DNA of 64,000 bases. Source: Streptomyces lycii. GTDB lineage: Bacteria > Actinomycetota > Actinomycetes > Streptomycetales > Streptomycetaceae. This document shows, piece by piece, positions 51,755 to 59,461 of the stretch. Numbering within the stretch: the first letter of the stretch is position 1; every line of letters starts with the position of its first letter. Location: positions 1-64,000 of the forward strand of contig NZ_WHPN01000275.1 in NCBI RefSeq assembly GCF_009735685.1, read 5' to 3'. A model generated the notes under the pieces. It was not told the origin of the DNA and did not search any database. It saw only the letters and a list, made by a program, of their open reading frames with translations. The position numbers and the translations under genes are program-made.

Positions 51755-52491
51755 GCCACCCCCACCTCCGTGACGACGAACCGGACCGGCCCGCCGTCCG
51801 CGGGACCGCTCAGCTCGTAGGCGTAACCGGGCGGTACGGCCACGGACAGGCCGGGCTCCCCGCTGTGCTCGGTTCCGTCGACGGCGACCACCGCGCGGCC
51901 CTCCAGCACATGCAGGACGATGCTGCGGCCGGCGGGCACCCGCTCCCGGAGCGCGCCCCCGGCCGGGACCTCGACCAGCCGGAAGCACCGCCAGTCGCCG
52001 GTGAAGTGCGGGGTCAGGTCCACCTCGGCGCTGCGGTGCCCGGGCTCCGCGCCGGCGGTCAGCAGGTCCGGCACGTGGAGCTGCGCGGGCGCGGCGGCCG
52101 GTCCCTCGCCGGGGAAGACCTCGGTGACGAAGAAGTGCATGTCACTCGTCCCGCGGTTGGCGATGGAGTGCGAGGAACCGATCGGCGTGGTGACGAGGTC
52201 GCCCGCGACGGCCTCGGACTCCACACCGTCCATGGTGACGACGGCGCGCCCGGAGACGATGTGGTAGATCTCCTCGGTGCGCAGGTGGACGTGCTCGCCC
52301 ACCCAGGCGCCGGGCTCGATCACCACGTACTCCACGCAGTTCCACATGCCTTCCAGGTGCATGCCGTTCATCAGCGTCTTCCAGCGGCACACGCCCTCGC
52401 CCCCGACCTGGCGGTAGGTGACCGCCGCGCCGGACGTGTCGTTCGCTATCGGCCCGAAGGGGCGGCGCTCGCCGCGCACGACGGTGGCCAT
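51751..52491 (-). CDS. Bicupin protein
   Basis: A 246-residue protein with two cupin barrels. The N-terminal one has metal-binding-type residues (GEHVHLRTEEIYHIVSGRAVV, ~65-85, and SSHSIANRG, ~108). The C-terminal one (~150-246, VLHVLEGRAVVAVDG) has lost the His pair. It starts at ATG 52491, one base overlapping the inosose synthase stop (TGATG), so translation is coupled. A cupin is not a known part of 2-deoxystreptamine pathways. It may be an isomerase, epimerase or dioxygenase. Confidence 0.85.
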   Translation of the reverse strand: MATVVRGERRPFGPIANDTSGAAVTYRQVGGEGVCRWKTLMNGMHLEGMWNCVEYVVIEPGAWVGEHVHLRTEEIYHIVSGRAVVTMDGVESEAVAGDLVTTPIGSSHSIANRGTSDMHFFVTEVFPGEGPAAAPAQLHVPDLLTAGAEPGHRSAEVDLTPHFTGDWRCFRLVEVPAGGALRERVPAGRSIVLHVLEGRAVVAVDGTEHSGEPGLSVAVPPGYAYELSGPADGGPVRFVVTEVGVA

Positions 52492-53657
52492 CACGCACGC
52501 ACCAGGGCGGGGCGGGCGGCGAGCACGGACTCGATCCCGGTGCGCAGGACGTCCTCGTCCACCTGTGTGATCATGCCGCCGCCGGGGCGGTGCGGGCGGC
52601 CCAGGCCCTCCAGCAGGATCAGGTCGCAGCTGCCGGGGCGGGCCGCGACGTAGCCGCGCTTGTTGTCCAGGCGGACGATGCCGAGCAGGGCGTCGGGGTC
52701 GAGGCCGTCGGGCAGGGTCGTCGGCGCGCCGTTGCGGGTGAGCAGCACGTGGTGTGCCGCCTCGTCGGAGCGGTCCAGCAGTCCGAGTTCGCCCGAGACG
52801 CGGGCGGCGGCCAGCATGCCGAGCCCGATGGCGTACCCGTGCCGCAGGCGTCCCTCGCTGAGGAGTTCGGCGGCGTGGCCGACGGTGTGCCCGTACTCCA
52901 GCACCAGGGCCTGCTGCTTCTCGGTGGCGTCCTCCCGCATCACGGAGGTCTTGGCGTCCAGGCACAGCTCGATGAAGGAGATCAGGGCGTCCGGTGTGTA
53001 GCGGGCGTCGGGGCGGAGCAGCCGGGCGGTCTCGTCGAAGCGCTCGGGGACGATCCCGAGGACGTTCTTGACCAGCTCGCAGAGCGCGGAGCGGATCTCG
53101 TCGGCGGGCAGCGACTTGAGGAAGTCGAGGTGGTTCCAGACCAGGGCGGGGGCGTGGAAGGTGCCCAGGTGGTTCTTGCCGCAGCGGGAGTTGACGGCCT
53201 GCTTCAGGGACAGCACCGAATCGCTCATGGCCAGCAGGGTGGTGGGCATGTGGACCAGGCGGACGCCGCGGAAGACGAGCGCGGCCAGCAGCCCGGCGAG
53301 ATTGCCGACGAGGCCGCCGCCCAGCGCGACGACGACGGAGCGGCGGGTGATGCCGCCGCGCAGGGCGCGTTCGGCGATCCGGTCGAGCGCGACGAGGTTC
53401 TTCTCGGTCTCCGCGGCCTGTACGGGCAGCAGGTGGACCGGGGCCAGCGCGGAGAGGTGCGCCTCCGTCTCGGCGACCAGGCCGGCCGGAACGCCGGTGT
53501 CGGCGACCACGACGAAGCGGTCGGCGTCGAGCCGGGCGAACCGCTGGCCCATGTCGTGCCACGCGCCGTGGCCGTGCCGCACGTGGAAGTCGTAGCTGAC
53601 GTCGCCGAAACGGACCGTGCGGTCGAGTCCGGCAGTGCTTCTTGCCGAGGTGGTCAC
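52491..53657 (-). CDS. 2-deoxy-scyllo-inosose synthase-like sugar-phosphate cyclase
   Basis: A 388-residue enzyme of the dehydroquinate synthase superfamily. It carries the inosose-synthase-type block DSVLSLKQAVNSRCGKNHLG (~143-162) instead of the dehydroquinate synthase SVGGKTG. The NAD-binding ALGGGLVGNLAG is at ~118, and metal ligands are the Glu in LCELVKN (~194) and the His residues in EYGHTVGHA (~254) and LRHGYAIG (~270). DNKRGYV near the C-terminus is also typical. It should cyclise glucose 6-phosphate to 2-deoxy-scyllo-inosose. GTG 53657 follows GGAGTAGAC. It leads the operon with the cupin, the SDR and the aminotransferase remnant. Confidence 0.88.
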   Translation of the reverse strand: MTTSARSTAGLDRTVRFGDVSYDFHVRHGHGAWHDMGQRFARLDADRFVVVADTGVPAGLVAETEAHLSALAPVHLLPVQAAETEKNLVALDRIAERALRGGITRRSVVVALGGGLVGNLAGLLAALVFRGVRLVHMPTTLLAMSDSVLSLKQAVNSRCGKNHLGTFHAPALVWNHLDFLKSLPADEIRSALCELVKNVLGIVPERFDETARLLRPDARYTPDALISFIELCLDAKTSVMREDATEKQQALVLEYGHTVGHAAELLSEGRLRHGYAIGLGMLAAARVSGELGLLDRSDEAAHHVLLTRNGAPTTLPDGLDPDALLGIVRLDNKRGYVAARPGSCDLILLEGLGRPHRPGGGMITQVDEDVLRTGIESVLAARPALVRA

Positions 53658-53711
53658 GTCTACTCCAGGGAGTCGGGGGCGGGAGCAACGTAGTCGACCC
53701 GCGGAGCACCT

Positions 53712-53785
53712 GGCAATACTTTGCCTCAATGAGGCAAAAGTCTTGACTTCACGGACAGCTCCGATCATGCCAACAAACTTGCCTC
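53712..53785. promoter_or_regulatory. TTGCC/GGCAA operator cluster between inosose synthase and kinase genes
   Basis: TTTGCCTCA-A-TGAGGCAAA (53720-53738) is a perfect 9-bp inverted repeat. A GGCAATA half-site lies at 53712-53718 and TTGCCTC at 53779-53785. TTGACT (53743-53748) beside it could be a plus-strand -35 for the kinase gene, but the matching -10 is poor. The half-sites repeat those of the 48.46 kb operator. Confidence 0.65.
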
Positions 53786-53862
53786 CTGGGTGCTATGCTG
53801 ACGCGGCCGGCAACCGCCGACGGCTGTCCGGCCGCCCTCCCGACCGACTCCAGGAGCAGCTC

Positions 53863-54771
53863 TTGACGACCGGGTACACCGAGGACACCAGGCCCGCCAT
53901 CGACACCGCTCTGGTCCGGCGCCTGGTCGACAGCCAGTTCCCGCAGTGGGCCGGACTGCCCCTGACGCTCGTCGACCCCGCCGGCTCGGACCACGTCATC
54001 CACCGGCTGGGGGACCGGCTCTCCGTGCGGCTGCCCCGGCACGCCGGGGCGATCGGCCAGGCCAGGAAGGAGTACGAGTGGCTTCCCCGGCTGGCCCCGC
54101 ATCTCCCCCTCACCGTCCCGGTGCCGGTGGCGGTGGGCGAGCCCGGCTTCGGTTACCCCTGGCGGTGGGCGGTGGCCCGCTGGATCGACGGGGAGGTGGC
54201 GACCGCCGAGGCGCTGGGCGACTCGCCCGCGGTCGCGCGCGAACTGGCGCGGTTCCTGCTGGCCCTCCAGCGCTACGAACCGGAGGAGCCGACGGCCCTG
54301 TCCGCGGGCGGCTTCCCCGAGGACCTGGTCCCCGGCACCCTCGCCGACCGGGACGAGGTGACGCGCGCGGCCATCGCGCGAGTCGACGGCGTGTTCGACG
54401 GCGCGGCCATGACCCGGCTGTGGGACGCGGCCCTCGGCGCTCCCGCCTGGGACCGTCCCCCGGTGTGGATCCACGGGGACTTCCACACCGGCAATCTGCT
54501 GACCCGCGACGGCCGGCTCAGCGCCGTCATCGACTTCGGCGGCCTGGCGATCGGCGACCCGGCCGGCGACCTGGAGATCGCGTACACGCTGATGACGCCC
54601 GCCAGCAGGGACGTCTTCCGCAGCGCCCTGGGAAGCGACGACGCCACCTGGCTGCGCGGCCGCGGCTGGGCGCTGACCACGGGTCTCACCGCCTACACCG
54701 CCTACGCGGACGTCGACGCCCGGATCGCCGAACAGACCACCCGGCAGATCAACCAGGCACTGGCGGGATAG
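53863..54771 (+). CDS. APH-type aminoglycoside phosphotransferase family kinase
   Basis: A 302-residue APH-fold kinase. The nucleotide-binding ARKEYEWLPRLAPHLP lies at ~67, the catalytic loop HGDFHTGN at ~203-210 and the metal-binding IDFGGLAIGDPAGDLE at ~222-237. All catalytic residues are present. TTG 53863 is the start: AGGAG lies 6 bases upstream, and no ATG/GTG fits. Next to an inosose synthase, it is a natural candidate for self-resistance or for phosphorylating an aminocyclitol intermediate. Its substrate cannot be read from sequence. Confidence 0.9.
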   Translation: MTTGYTEDTRPAIDTALVRRLVDSQFPQWAGLPLTLVDPAGSDHVIHRLGDRLSVRLPRHAGAIGQARKEYEWLPRLAPHLPLTVPVPVAVGEPGFGYPWRWAVARWIDGEVATAEALGDSPAVARELARFLLALQRYEPEEPTALSAGGFPEDLVPGTLADRDEVTRAAIARVDGVFDGAAMTRLWDAALGAPAWDRPPVWIHGDFHTGNLLTRDGRLSAVIDFGGLAIGDPAGDLEIAYTLMTPASRDVFRSALGSDDATWLRGRGWALTTGLTAYTAYADVDARIAEQTTRQINQALAG

Positions 54772-55207
54772 CCCGGGAGGCGGGCCGCGCGGACTGCGCG
54801 GGCGGCCGGCAGCACGGGTGGCCGGGGGCAGGCCGGTCCGGGGGCGCGGACGTCCGGGATCAGGCCGGCCCGGGAGCGCGGCCGTCCCCGGGAGCCGACG
54901 GCTCGGGACCCCGGAACCCGCAGCCCCGGGCCGGGAGCCGGGCGTTCCGAAGCAGGAACCCGAAGCCGGAGCCGGAGCCTTGAGTCGGAGTCGTAGCCGG
55001 AGTCGGAGTCGGAGCCTTGAGTCGATGCCGGAGTCGGAGTCGGAGCCTTGAGTCGGTGCCGGGAGCCAGGAGTCGGGTGCCGGGTGCCGGGAGTCGGGTG
55101 CCGGGAGCCGGGAGCCGGGAGCCGGGAGCCGGGAGCCGGGAGCCGGGAGCCGGGAGCCGGGAGTCGGGTGCCGGACCCCGGGGCCGTCGCCCCCGGGGTC
55201 CGGACGG
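54772..55207. repeat. 436-base gap filled with GGAGTC/GGGAGCC satellites
   Basis: A 6-base GGAGTC array (about 54975-55075) passes into a 7-base GGGAGCC array (about 55100-55165), ending near the response-regulator stop. Small frames over it encode only repeats. No gene or terminator was recognised in it. Confidence 0.85.
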
Positions 55208-55852
55208 TCAGGTCTCCAGATAGCGGAGCACGGCCAGCACCCGGCGGCTGTACGCCGCGGTGTGGGGCAGTTCGAGCTTGTCGAACACCGCGTTGACGTT
55301 CTTCTCCACCGCGCTCCGGGAGATGTGCAGCTTCTCCGCGATGCCGGTGTTGGTGTGGCCCTGCGCCATCGCGTCCAGCACCGTCCGCTCCCGTGGCGTC
55401 AGCCGGGCGAGCGGGTCGGTGTGGGTGGTGCGGGCGAGCAGCTGTCGTACGACTTCCGGGTCGATGGCCGTGCCGCCCGCGTGCACCCGCTCCAGGGCGT
55501 CCAGGAATTCGTCGACCTCGGCGACCCGGTCCTTCAGCAGATAGCCGATCCGGGCGGTGTCGGCGGTGAGCAGCCGCACGGCATAGTCCTTCTCGACATG
55601 CTGGGACAGCACGAGCACACCGGTCTCCGGCAGGCGTTCACGGATGTCCAGCGCGGCCCGCAGGCCCTCGTCGGTGTGGGTGGGCGGCATCCGGATGTCC
55701 ACGACGATCAGATCCGGCCGGTGCCGTTCGGTCTCCCGTACCAGCGCCGTGCCGTCGCCGACCGCCGCGAGCACCTCGTGGCCCTCCTCGGCCAGCAGCC
55801 GGACGAGTCCCTCCCGCAGCAGGGTCGAGTCCTCGGCGAGGATTACGCGCAC
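55208..55852 (-). CDS. NarL/LuxR-type response regulator
   Basis: A 214-residue response regulator with a receiver domain (phospho-Asp in LIVVDIRMPP, ~53; the Lys in YLLKD, ~105) and a C-terminal LuxR HTH (LTPRERTVLDAMAQGHTNTGIAEKLHIS, ~150-178). GTG 55852 lies inside the end of the kinase gene (10-base overlap). Targets unknown. Confidence 0.95.
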   Translation of the reverse strand: MRVILAEDSTLLREGLVRLLAEEGHEVLAAVGDGTALVRETERHRPDLIVVDIRMPPTHTDEGLRAALDIRERLPETGVLVLSQHVEKDYAVRLLTADTARIGYLLKDRVAEVDEFLDALERVHAGGTAIDPEVVRQLLARTTHTDPLARLTPRERTVLDAMAQGHTNTGIAEKLHISRSAVEKNVNAVFDKLELPHTAAYSRRVLAVLRYLET

Positions 55853-57219
55853 GGCAACTCCGCGGTGATCGTGGTGGGCCCGCCGGGCGGGCTGCTGACG
55901 GTGAAGGCCCCGTCCAGCGCGGCGACCCGCTGCCGGAGCCCGGAGAGGCCGCTGCCGGACGGGTCAGCGCCGCCGGTCCCGTCGTCCTCGACCGTCACCC
56001 GCAGCACGGCGCCGTGCTGCCCGACGGTGACGGTGACCCGGCGGGCGCCGGAGTGCTTGGCGGCATTGGTGACCGACTCGGAGACGACGAAGTAGGCGGC
56101 GGTCTCGACGGGTCCCGGCAGCCCGGGCGGTACGGAACAGTCCATCCGCAGCGGCAGCGAGCACCGCTCGGCGACCCCGGCCAGGGCTTCCTTCAGGCCG
56201 AGGCTGTCCAGCGCCGTCGGGTACACCCGCCAGATGACCTCGCGCAGTTCGCCGAGGACCTCGCGGGAGGCCTCGTGCGCCTGCCGGAGCAGTTCCGCGC
56301 CGTGCTCCGGGTCCTTGCTGCGGCGGGCCCGGCCGAGCAGCATGGCCAGCGCCACCAGCCGCTGCTGCACCCCGTCGTGAACGTCCCGCTCGATCCGGCG
56401 GCGTTCGGCGTCGACGGCTTCGAGGATTCCGGCACGGCTCGCGGCCAGCTCGTCGATACGGCGCTCCAGCAACTCCCGCTCGGAGGGGCCGAAGTGCATC
56501 CGGGCCAGCCGGTCGTCGAGGGCGGCGAGGGCGATCAGCCCCTGTACGTCGAGGAACAGCAGTACGCCGCCGAGCACCGTCTGGCCCAGCAGCTCCGCCC
56601 AGCTCACGCTGCCCAGCAGCAGTCCCGCCACCAGCACCCCGGCCAGCACGGCGCCGAGGACCAGCAGACCGGCGACCACACCGGTCAGCACGCCGGTGCC
56701 CGCCCGCGCGGCGAGATGGGCGAGAAGCCGGGTGCCCGCGGCGCGGTCGTACGGGGAGCCGCGGTCGTACGGGGAGCCGCGGTCGTGGGAGGAGGCGGGC
56801 CCGTACGGGGAGGCGGGCTCGTACGGGAAGGCGCGGGCGTGCCGGAGGGCGCGGGCGTCCGGGGAAGCCCCGTCGTGCGGAGCGCCCGGGCCGTACGGGA
56901 AGGCGGGCCCGTACGGGGAAGCTGACCCGTGCGGCACGTCACGCTCGTGCGGGAAGCGGTCGCCGAAGAACGCGGCGCGGCGCCGGAGTTCCAGCGCGAC
57001 CAGCCGGCGGGCCCCCGCGGTCAGCAGCCGCAGCGCGGCGGCCCGGGTGCGCGGCCACAGCAGGAACAGGCCCAGCGCGCCGCCGGCGACCGCGAGGTAC
57101 AGCAGCGAGGCGAGGCCGGTGCCGATTCCGGCGAGCACCCCGGCGGCCCGGCGCGCGGCCGGGCCGGTGGCGGGCCCGGCTGGGGACGCGGGGCGCGCCG
57201 GGGACGCGGCACCGCTCAC
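55843..57219 (-). CDS. NarL-type sensor histidine kinase
   Basis: A 458-residue kinase with membrane segments at ~30-60 and ~165-230. The HisKA_3 box AERRRIERDVHDGVQQRLVAL carries His ~277, and a HATPase domain follows (N-box ESVTNAAKHSGA, ~385). Between the membrane parts lies a ~60-residue loop of SPYGP/SPYDR-type repeats. GTG 57219 overlaps the DedA stop (GTGA), which decides the start. With the next gene it forms a two-component pair. Confidence 0.9.
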   Translation of the reverse strand: MSGAASPARPASPAGPATGPAARRAAGVLAGIGTGLASLLYLAVAGGALGLFLLWPRTRAAALRLLTAGARRLVALELRRRAAFFGDRFPHERDVPHGSASPYGPAFPYGPGAPHDGASPDARALRHARAFPYEPASPYGPASSHDRGSPYDRGSPYDRAAGTRLLAHLAARAGTGVLTGVVAGLLVLGAVLAGVLVAGLLLGSVSWAELLGQTVLGGVLLFLDVQGLIALAALDDRLARMHFGPSERELLERRIDELAASRAGILEAVDAERRRIERDVHDGVQQRLVALAMLLGRARRSKDPEHGAELLRQAHEASREVLGELREVIWRVYPTALDSLGLKEALAGVAERCSLPLRMDCSVPPGLPGPVETAAYFVVSESVTNAAKHSGARRVTVTVGQHGAVLRVTVEDDGTGGADPSGSGLSGLRQRVAALDGAFTVSSPPGGPTTITAELPCA

Positions 57220-58034
57220 GAACGGCCCCGGTGACGCGCCGACCTCCGGCCCGGCCTGCGCCCGGCCCCGCCACCCGGCGCGCGGCCCGGATCGCGGCCC
57301 GGATCGCGGGAGGACTCCCCGGAGAAGCCGGAGGAACCCCCGGAAGAGCCCGAGGCCCCTCCGGAGGACTTCCGCGAGGACCTCCCGGAGGGCTTCCCGG
57401 AGAACAGCCGCTTGGCGACGAACGCCGCGCACGCCACCGCGACGAGCACCAGCACCACCTTGGAGAACACCCCGACATAGTCCCCCACCAGCTCCCAGCG
57501 GTCACCCAGCCAGTAGCCGGCCAGCACCAGCACGCTGTTCCAGATCAGCGAGCCGCACGCGGTCAGCCCCACGAAGACCGTCAACGGCATCCGCTCGACC
57601 CCGGCGGGCACCGAGATCAGACTCCGGAAGATCGGCACCATCCGCCCCAGGAACACCGCCTTCGTGCCGTGCTTGGCGAACCACTCCTCCGTGCGTTCCA
57701 GATCCGCGGGCTTCAGCAGCGGCAGCCTCGCCCACAGGGCGTACATCCGGCGGCGGCCCAGCAGCATCCCCAGTCCGTAGAGGGCGGTGGCGCCGACGAC
57801 GGAACCGAGCGTGGTCCAGAACAGCGCGGACGCCAGGCTGAGCACGCCCTGCCCGGCGGCGAAGCCGGTGAGCGGCAGGATCACCTCGCTCGGCAGCGGC
57901 GGGAAGAGGTTCTCCAGCGCGACGGCGAGGCCCGCTCCCGGGCCGCCGAGTGACTCCACCAGCCCCGCGGCCCATCCGGCGAGTCCGCCGGGGTCTGCGG
58001 TCTCGGCGGACGCGACCGGAATCACTGACTGCAT
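57216..58034 (-). CDS. DedA/SNARE-associated membrane protein
   Basis: A 272-residue DedA-family protein. The ENLFPPLPSEVILPLTGFAA motif (~35-54), FLGRMVPIFRSLISVPAG (~135) and four to five membrane segments fit the family of lipid scramblase/flippase-like proteins. About 60 C-terminal residues are Ser/Gly/Arg-rich and repeat-like. ATG 58034 follows GAGGTGTGTTCC. It is translationally coupled to the sensor kinase, which hints that the kinase senses envelope state (inference). Confidence 0.9.
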   Translation of the reverse strand: MQSVIPVASAETADPGGLAGWAAGLVESLGGPGAGLAVALENLFPPLPSEVILPLTGFAAGQGVLSLASALFWTTLGSVVGATALYGLGMLLGRRRMYALWARLPLLKPADLERTEEWFAKHGTKAVFLGRMVPIFRSLISVPAGVERMPLTVFVGLTACGSLIWNSVLVLAGYWLGDRWELVGDYVGVFSKVVLVLVAVACAAFVAKRLFSGKPSGRSSRKSSGGASGSSGGSSGFSGESSRDPGRDPGRAPGGGAGRRPGRRSARHRGRS

Positions 58035-58556
58035 GGAACACACCTCTGTACGCGTGGCTGGGCGGCCGCGGCCTTCCCGACCGCGTACCCGCAACGCTAA
58101 GAATGTGCGCCCCGGCGCGGTATGCGGTGCACCACCCGGGCTCCGGCGGTTCACCGCAGGCGCGTCCTGTGGAAGACCGCACCCCGGCGGCGGCTCCGCG
58201 CCCGGGAAGCGGGGCCGGGGAGCGGGGCCGCGAGGCCCGGCCGGGAAGCGGGAGCGGGAAGGCAGGAGCGCAGCGGCGGGACCGGCTCCCCGGCACGGAC
58301 GGCCCGGTCGCGCGTGCCGGTACGGCCGTGCACGGCGGTACCGGCACGCGCGAGGGTACGTACGGTCCTGCCCAGCGGTCCGGTCACCTGCGACGGCACG
58401 GCCGTACGGTTACGTGCGACGGCGCGGGCGTACGGCTACCCGCGACGGCACGGCCGTACGTTCACCCGCGGCTGCGGGCCCCACCGCGGGGACACGGCCC
58501 TCCGCGACGGGACGGCCGCGCTCGGCGGGACGGTCCCGCTCGGCCGGTCCGCCGTC
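58035..58556. other. 522-base gap between DedA and the sigma factor gene
   Basis: It contains the DedA promoter zone at its left end, low-complexity GGAAGCGGG-type units (58195-58260) and the 26-bp tandem repeat at 58389-58466. No gene is seen. Confidence 0.5.
58389..58466. repeat. 26-bp tandem repeat, three copies
   Basis: Three 26-base copies (58389-58414, 58415-58440, 58441-58466) of a unit like TGCGACGGCACGGCCGTACG plus six bases. Each copy holds the palindromic GTAC, and most hold CGGCCGTAC. Further degenerate units flank the array. Confidence 0.9.
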
Positions 58557-59150
58557 TCATCCGCACCCGCCCGCGCCGCGGGCCGCCAGGGTCTCGCGCA
58601 GCCGGCGGATCGCGTAGAAGGACCGCGACTTCACGGTGCCGGGCGGTATCCCCAGCACTCGGGAGGTCTCGGCGACGCTGTGGCCGACGTAGTAGAGGTG
58701 GAGCAGCACCTCCCGCTGGTGCGCGGCGAGGCCGTCGACGGCCTCCGCCAGCAACTGCGCGGTGAGGGCGTGGTCGAACTCGTCACCGGTGTGCAGGCCG
58801 GCCATCGCCTCGTCGCCGACCTCCTGGGGCCGGGAGCGGCGGGCCCGGTAGTCGTCGATGACGAGGTTGCGCACCACCGTGTAGAGCCAGGGCCGCAGGT
58901 CGTCCGCCGGGGGCGCGGGCGTGCCGAAGTGCCGCCAGGCCCGCATGGCGGTCTCCTGGAGGATGTCCTCGGCCCGGTGCCAGTCGCCGTTCAGCAGCCG
59001 TGCGGCGAACCGCAGGAGCGGGCCGCCGTGCTCCTCGTAGAGCTTCCGTAAGAACATCTCGTCGGGCGGGCACCCGTCCGGGCCCGGCCGCCGCCCGGGT
59101 GCGCTCCCGCTCTCCGTCCGGGTCGGGGCGCATACGGCGACTGCGGTCAT
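58557..59150 (-). CDS. ECF-type RNA polymerase sigma factor
   Basis: A 197-residue ECF sigma factor with region 2 (LLRFAARLLNGDWHRAEDILQET, ~50-75, and DDLRPWLYTVVRNLVIDDYR) and region 4 (HREVLLHLYYVGHSVAETSRVLGIPPGTVKSR, ~145-180). ATG 59150 follows GAGGACAGCCCC. The frame is open for another 105 codons upstream, but that stretch is repeat DNA. No anti-sigma gene is adjacent. It stands behind the condensation/carrier protein pair and might control it (inference). Confidence 0.92.
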   Translation of the reverse strand: MTAVAVCAPTRTESGSAPGRRPGPDGCPPDEMFLRKLYEEHGGPLLRFAARLLNGDWHRAEDILQETAMRAWRHFGTPAPPADDLRPWLYTVVRNLVIDDYRARRSRPQEVGDEAMAGLHTGDEFDHALTAQLLAEAVDGLAAHQREVLLHLYYVGHSVAETSRVLGIPPGTVKSRSFYAIRRLRETLAARGAGGCG

Positions 59151-59461
59151 GGGGCTGTCCTCGTCTGTGGTGCGGTCGGTGCTGGTGGTGCCGGTGTTGC
59201 TGTTGGTGGAATGGGTGGAGCCGGTGATGGTGCCGGCGGTGTCGGTGCTGCCGGGTGTGCGGTCAAGCCGGCCGGCGGTGCGGTCGGGTCTGTCGGCGGT
59301 GCGGTCGGGCCGCCGGGTGGCACGAGCGGTGCGGCGCCGGGGTGCGGGCCGCACCGGACTCTCGCGATGCTTGCGCCCCGTTCTTGCCGTGGCCTTGCCG
59401 TCCCGGTACGGACCGGGCGCGCAGCCGGAGCCGCGGCCGCTCACCGGTCCGGCCGCGACGG
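59151..59461. repeat. 311-base repeat-rich gap upstream of the sigma factor gene
   Basis: GGTGCTGGTGGTGCCGGTGT-type triplet-like units (59165-59245) and three GGCGGTGCGGTCGGG units (59270-59320). It should contain the sigma factor promoter, but no AAC/CGT-type autoregulatory ECF site was recognised. Confidence 0.6.

Noticed and set aside
52491..53657. Calling the cyclase a 3-dehydroquinate synthase (aroB)
   Set aside because: It has the inosose-synthase block SLKQAVN...GKN and DNKRGYV, lacks the SVGGKTG motif, and has no shikimate neighbours.
55017..55296. Small plus-strand frames over the GGAGTC/GGGAGCC arrays
   Set aside because: Their peptides are pure satellite translation (SREPGAG-type) and no start signal is present.
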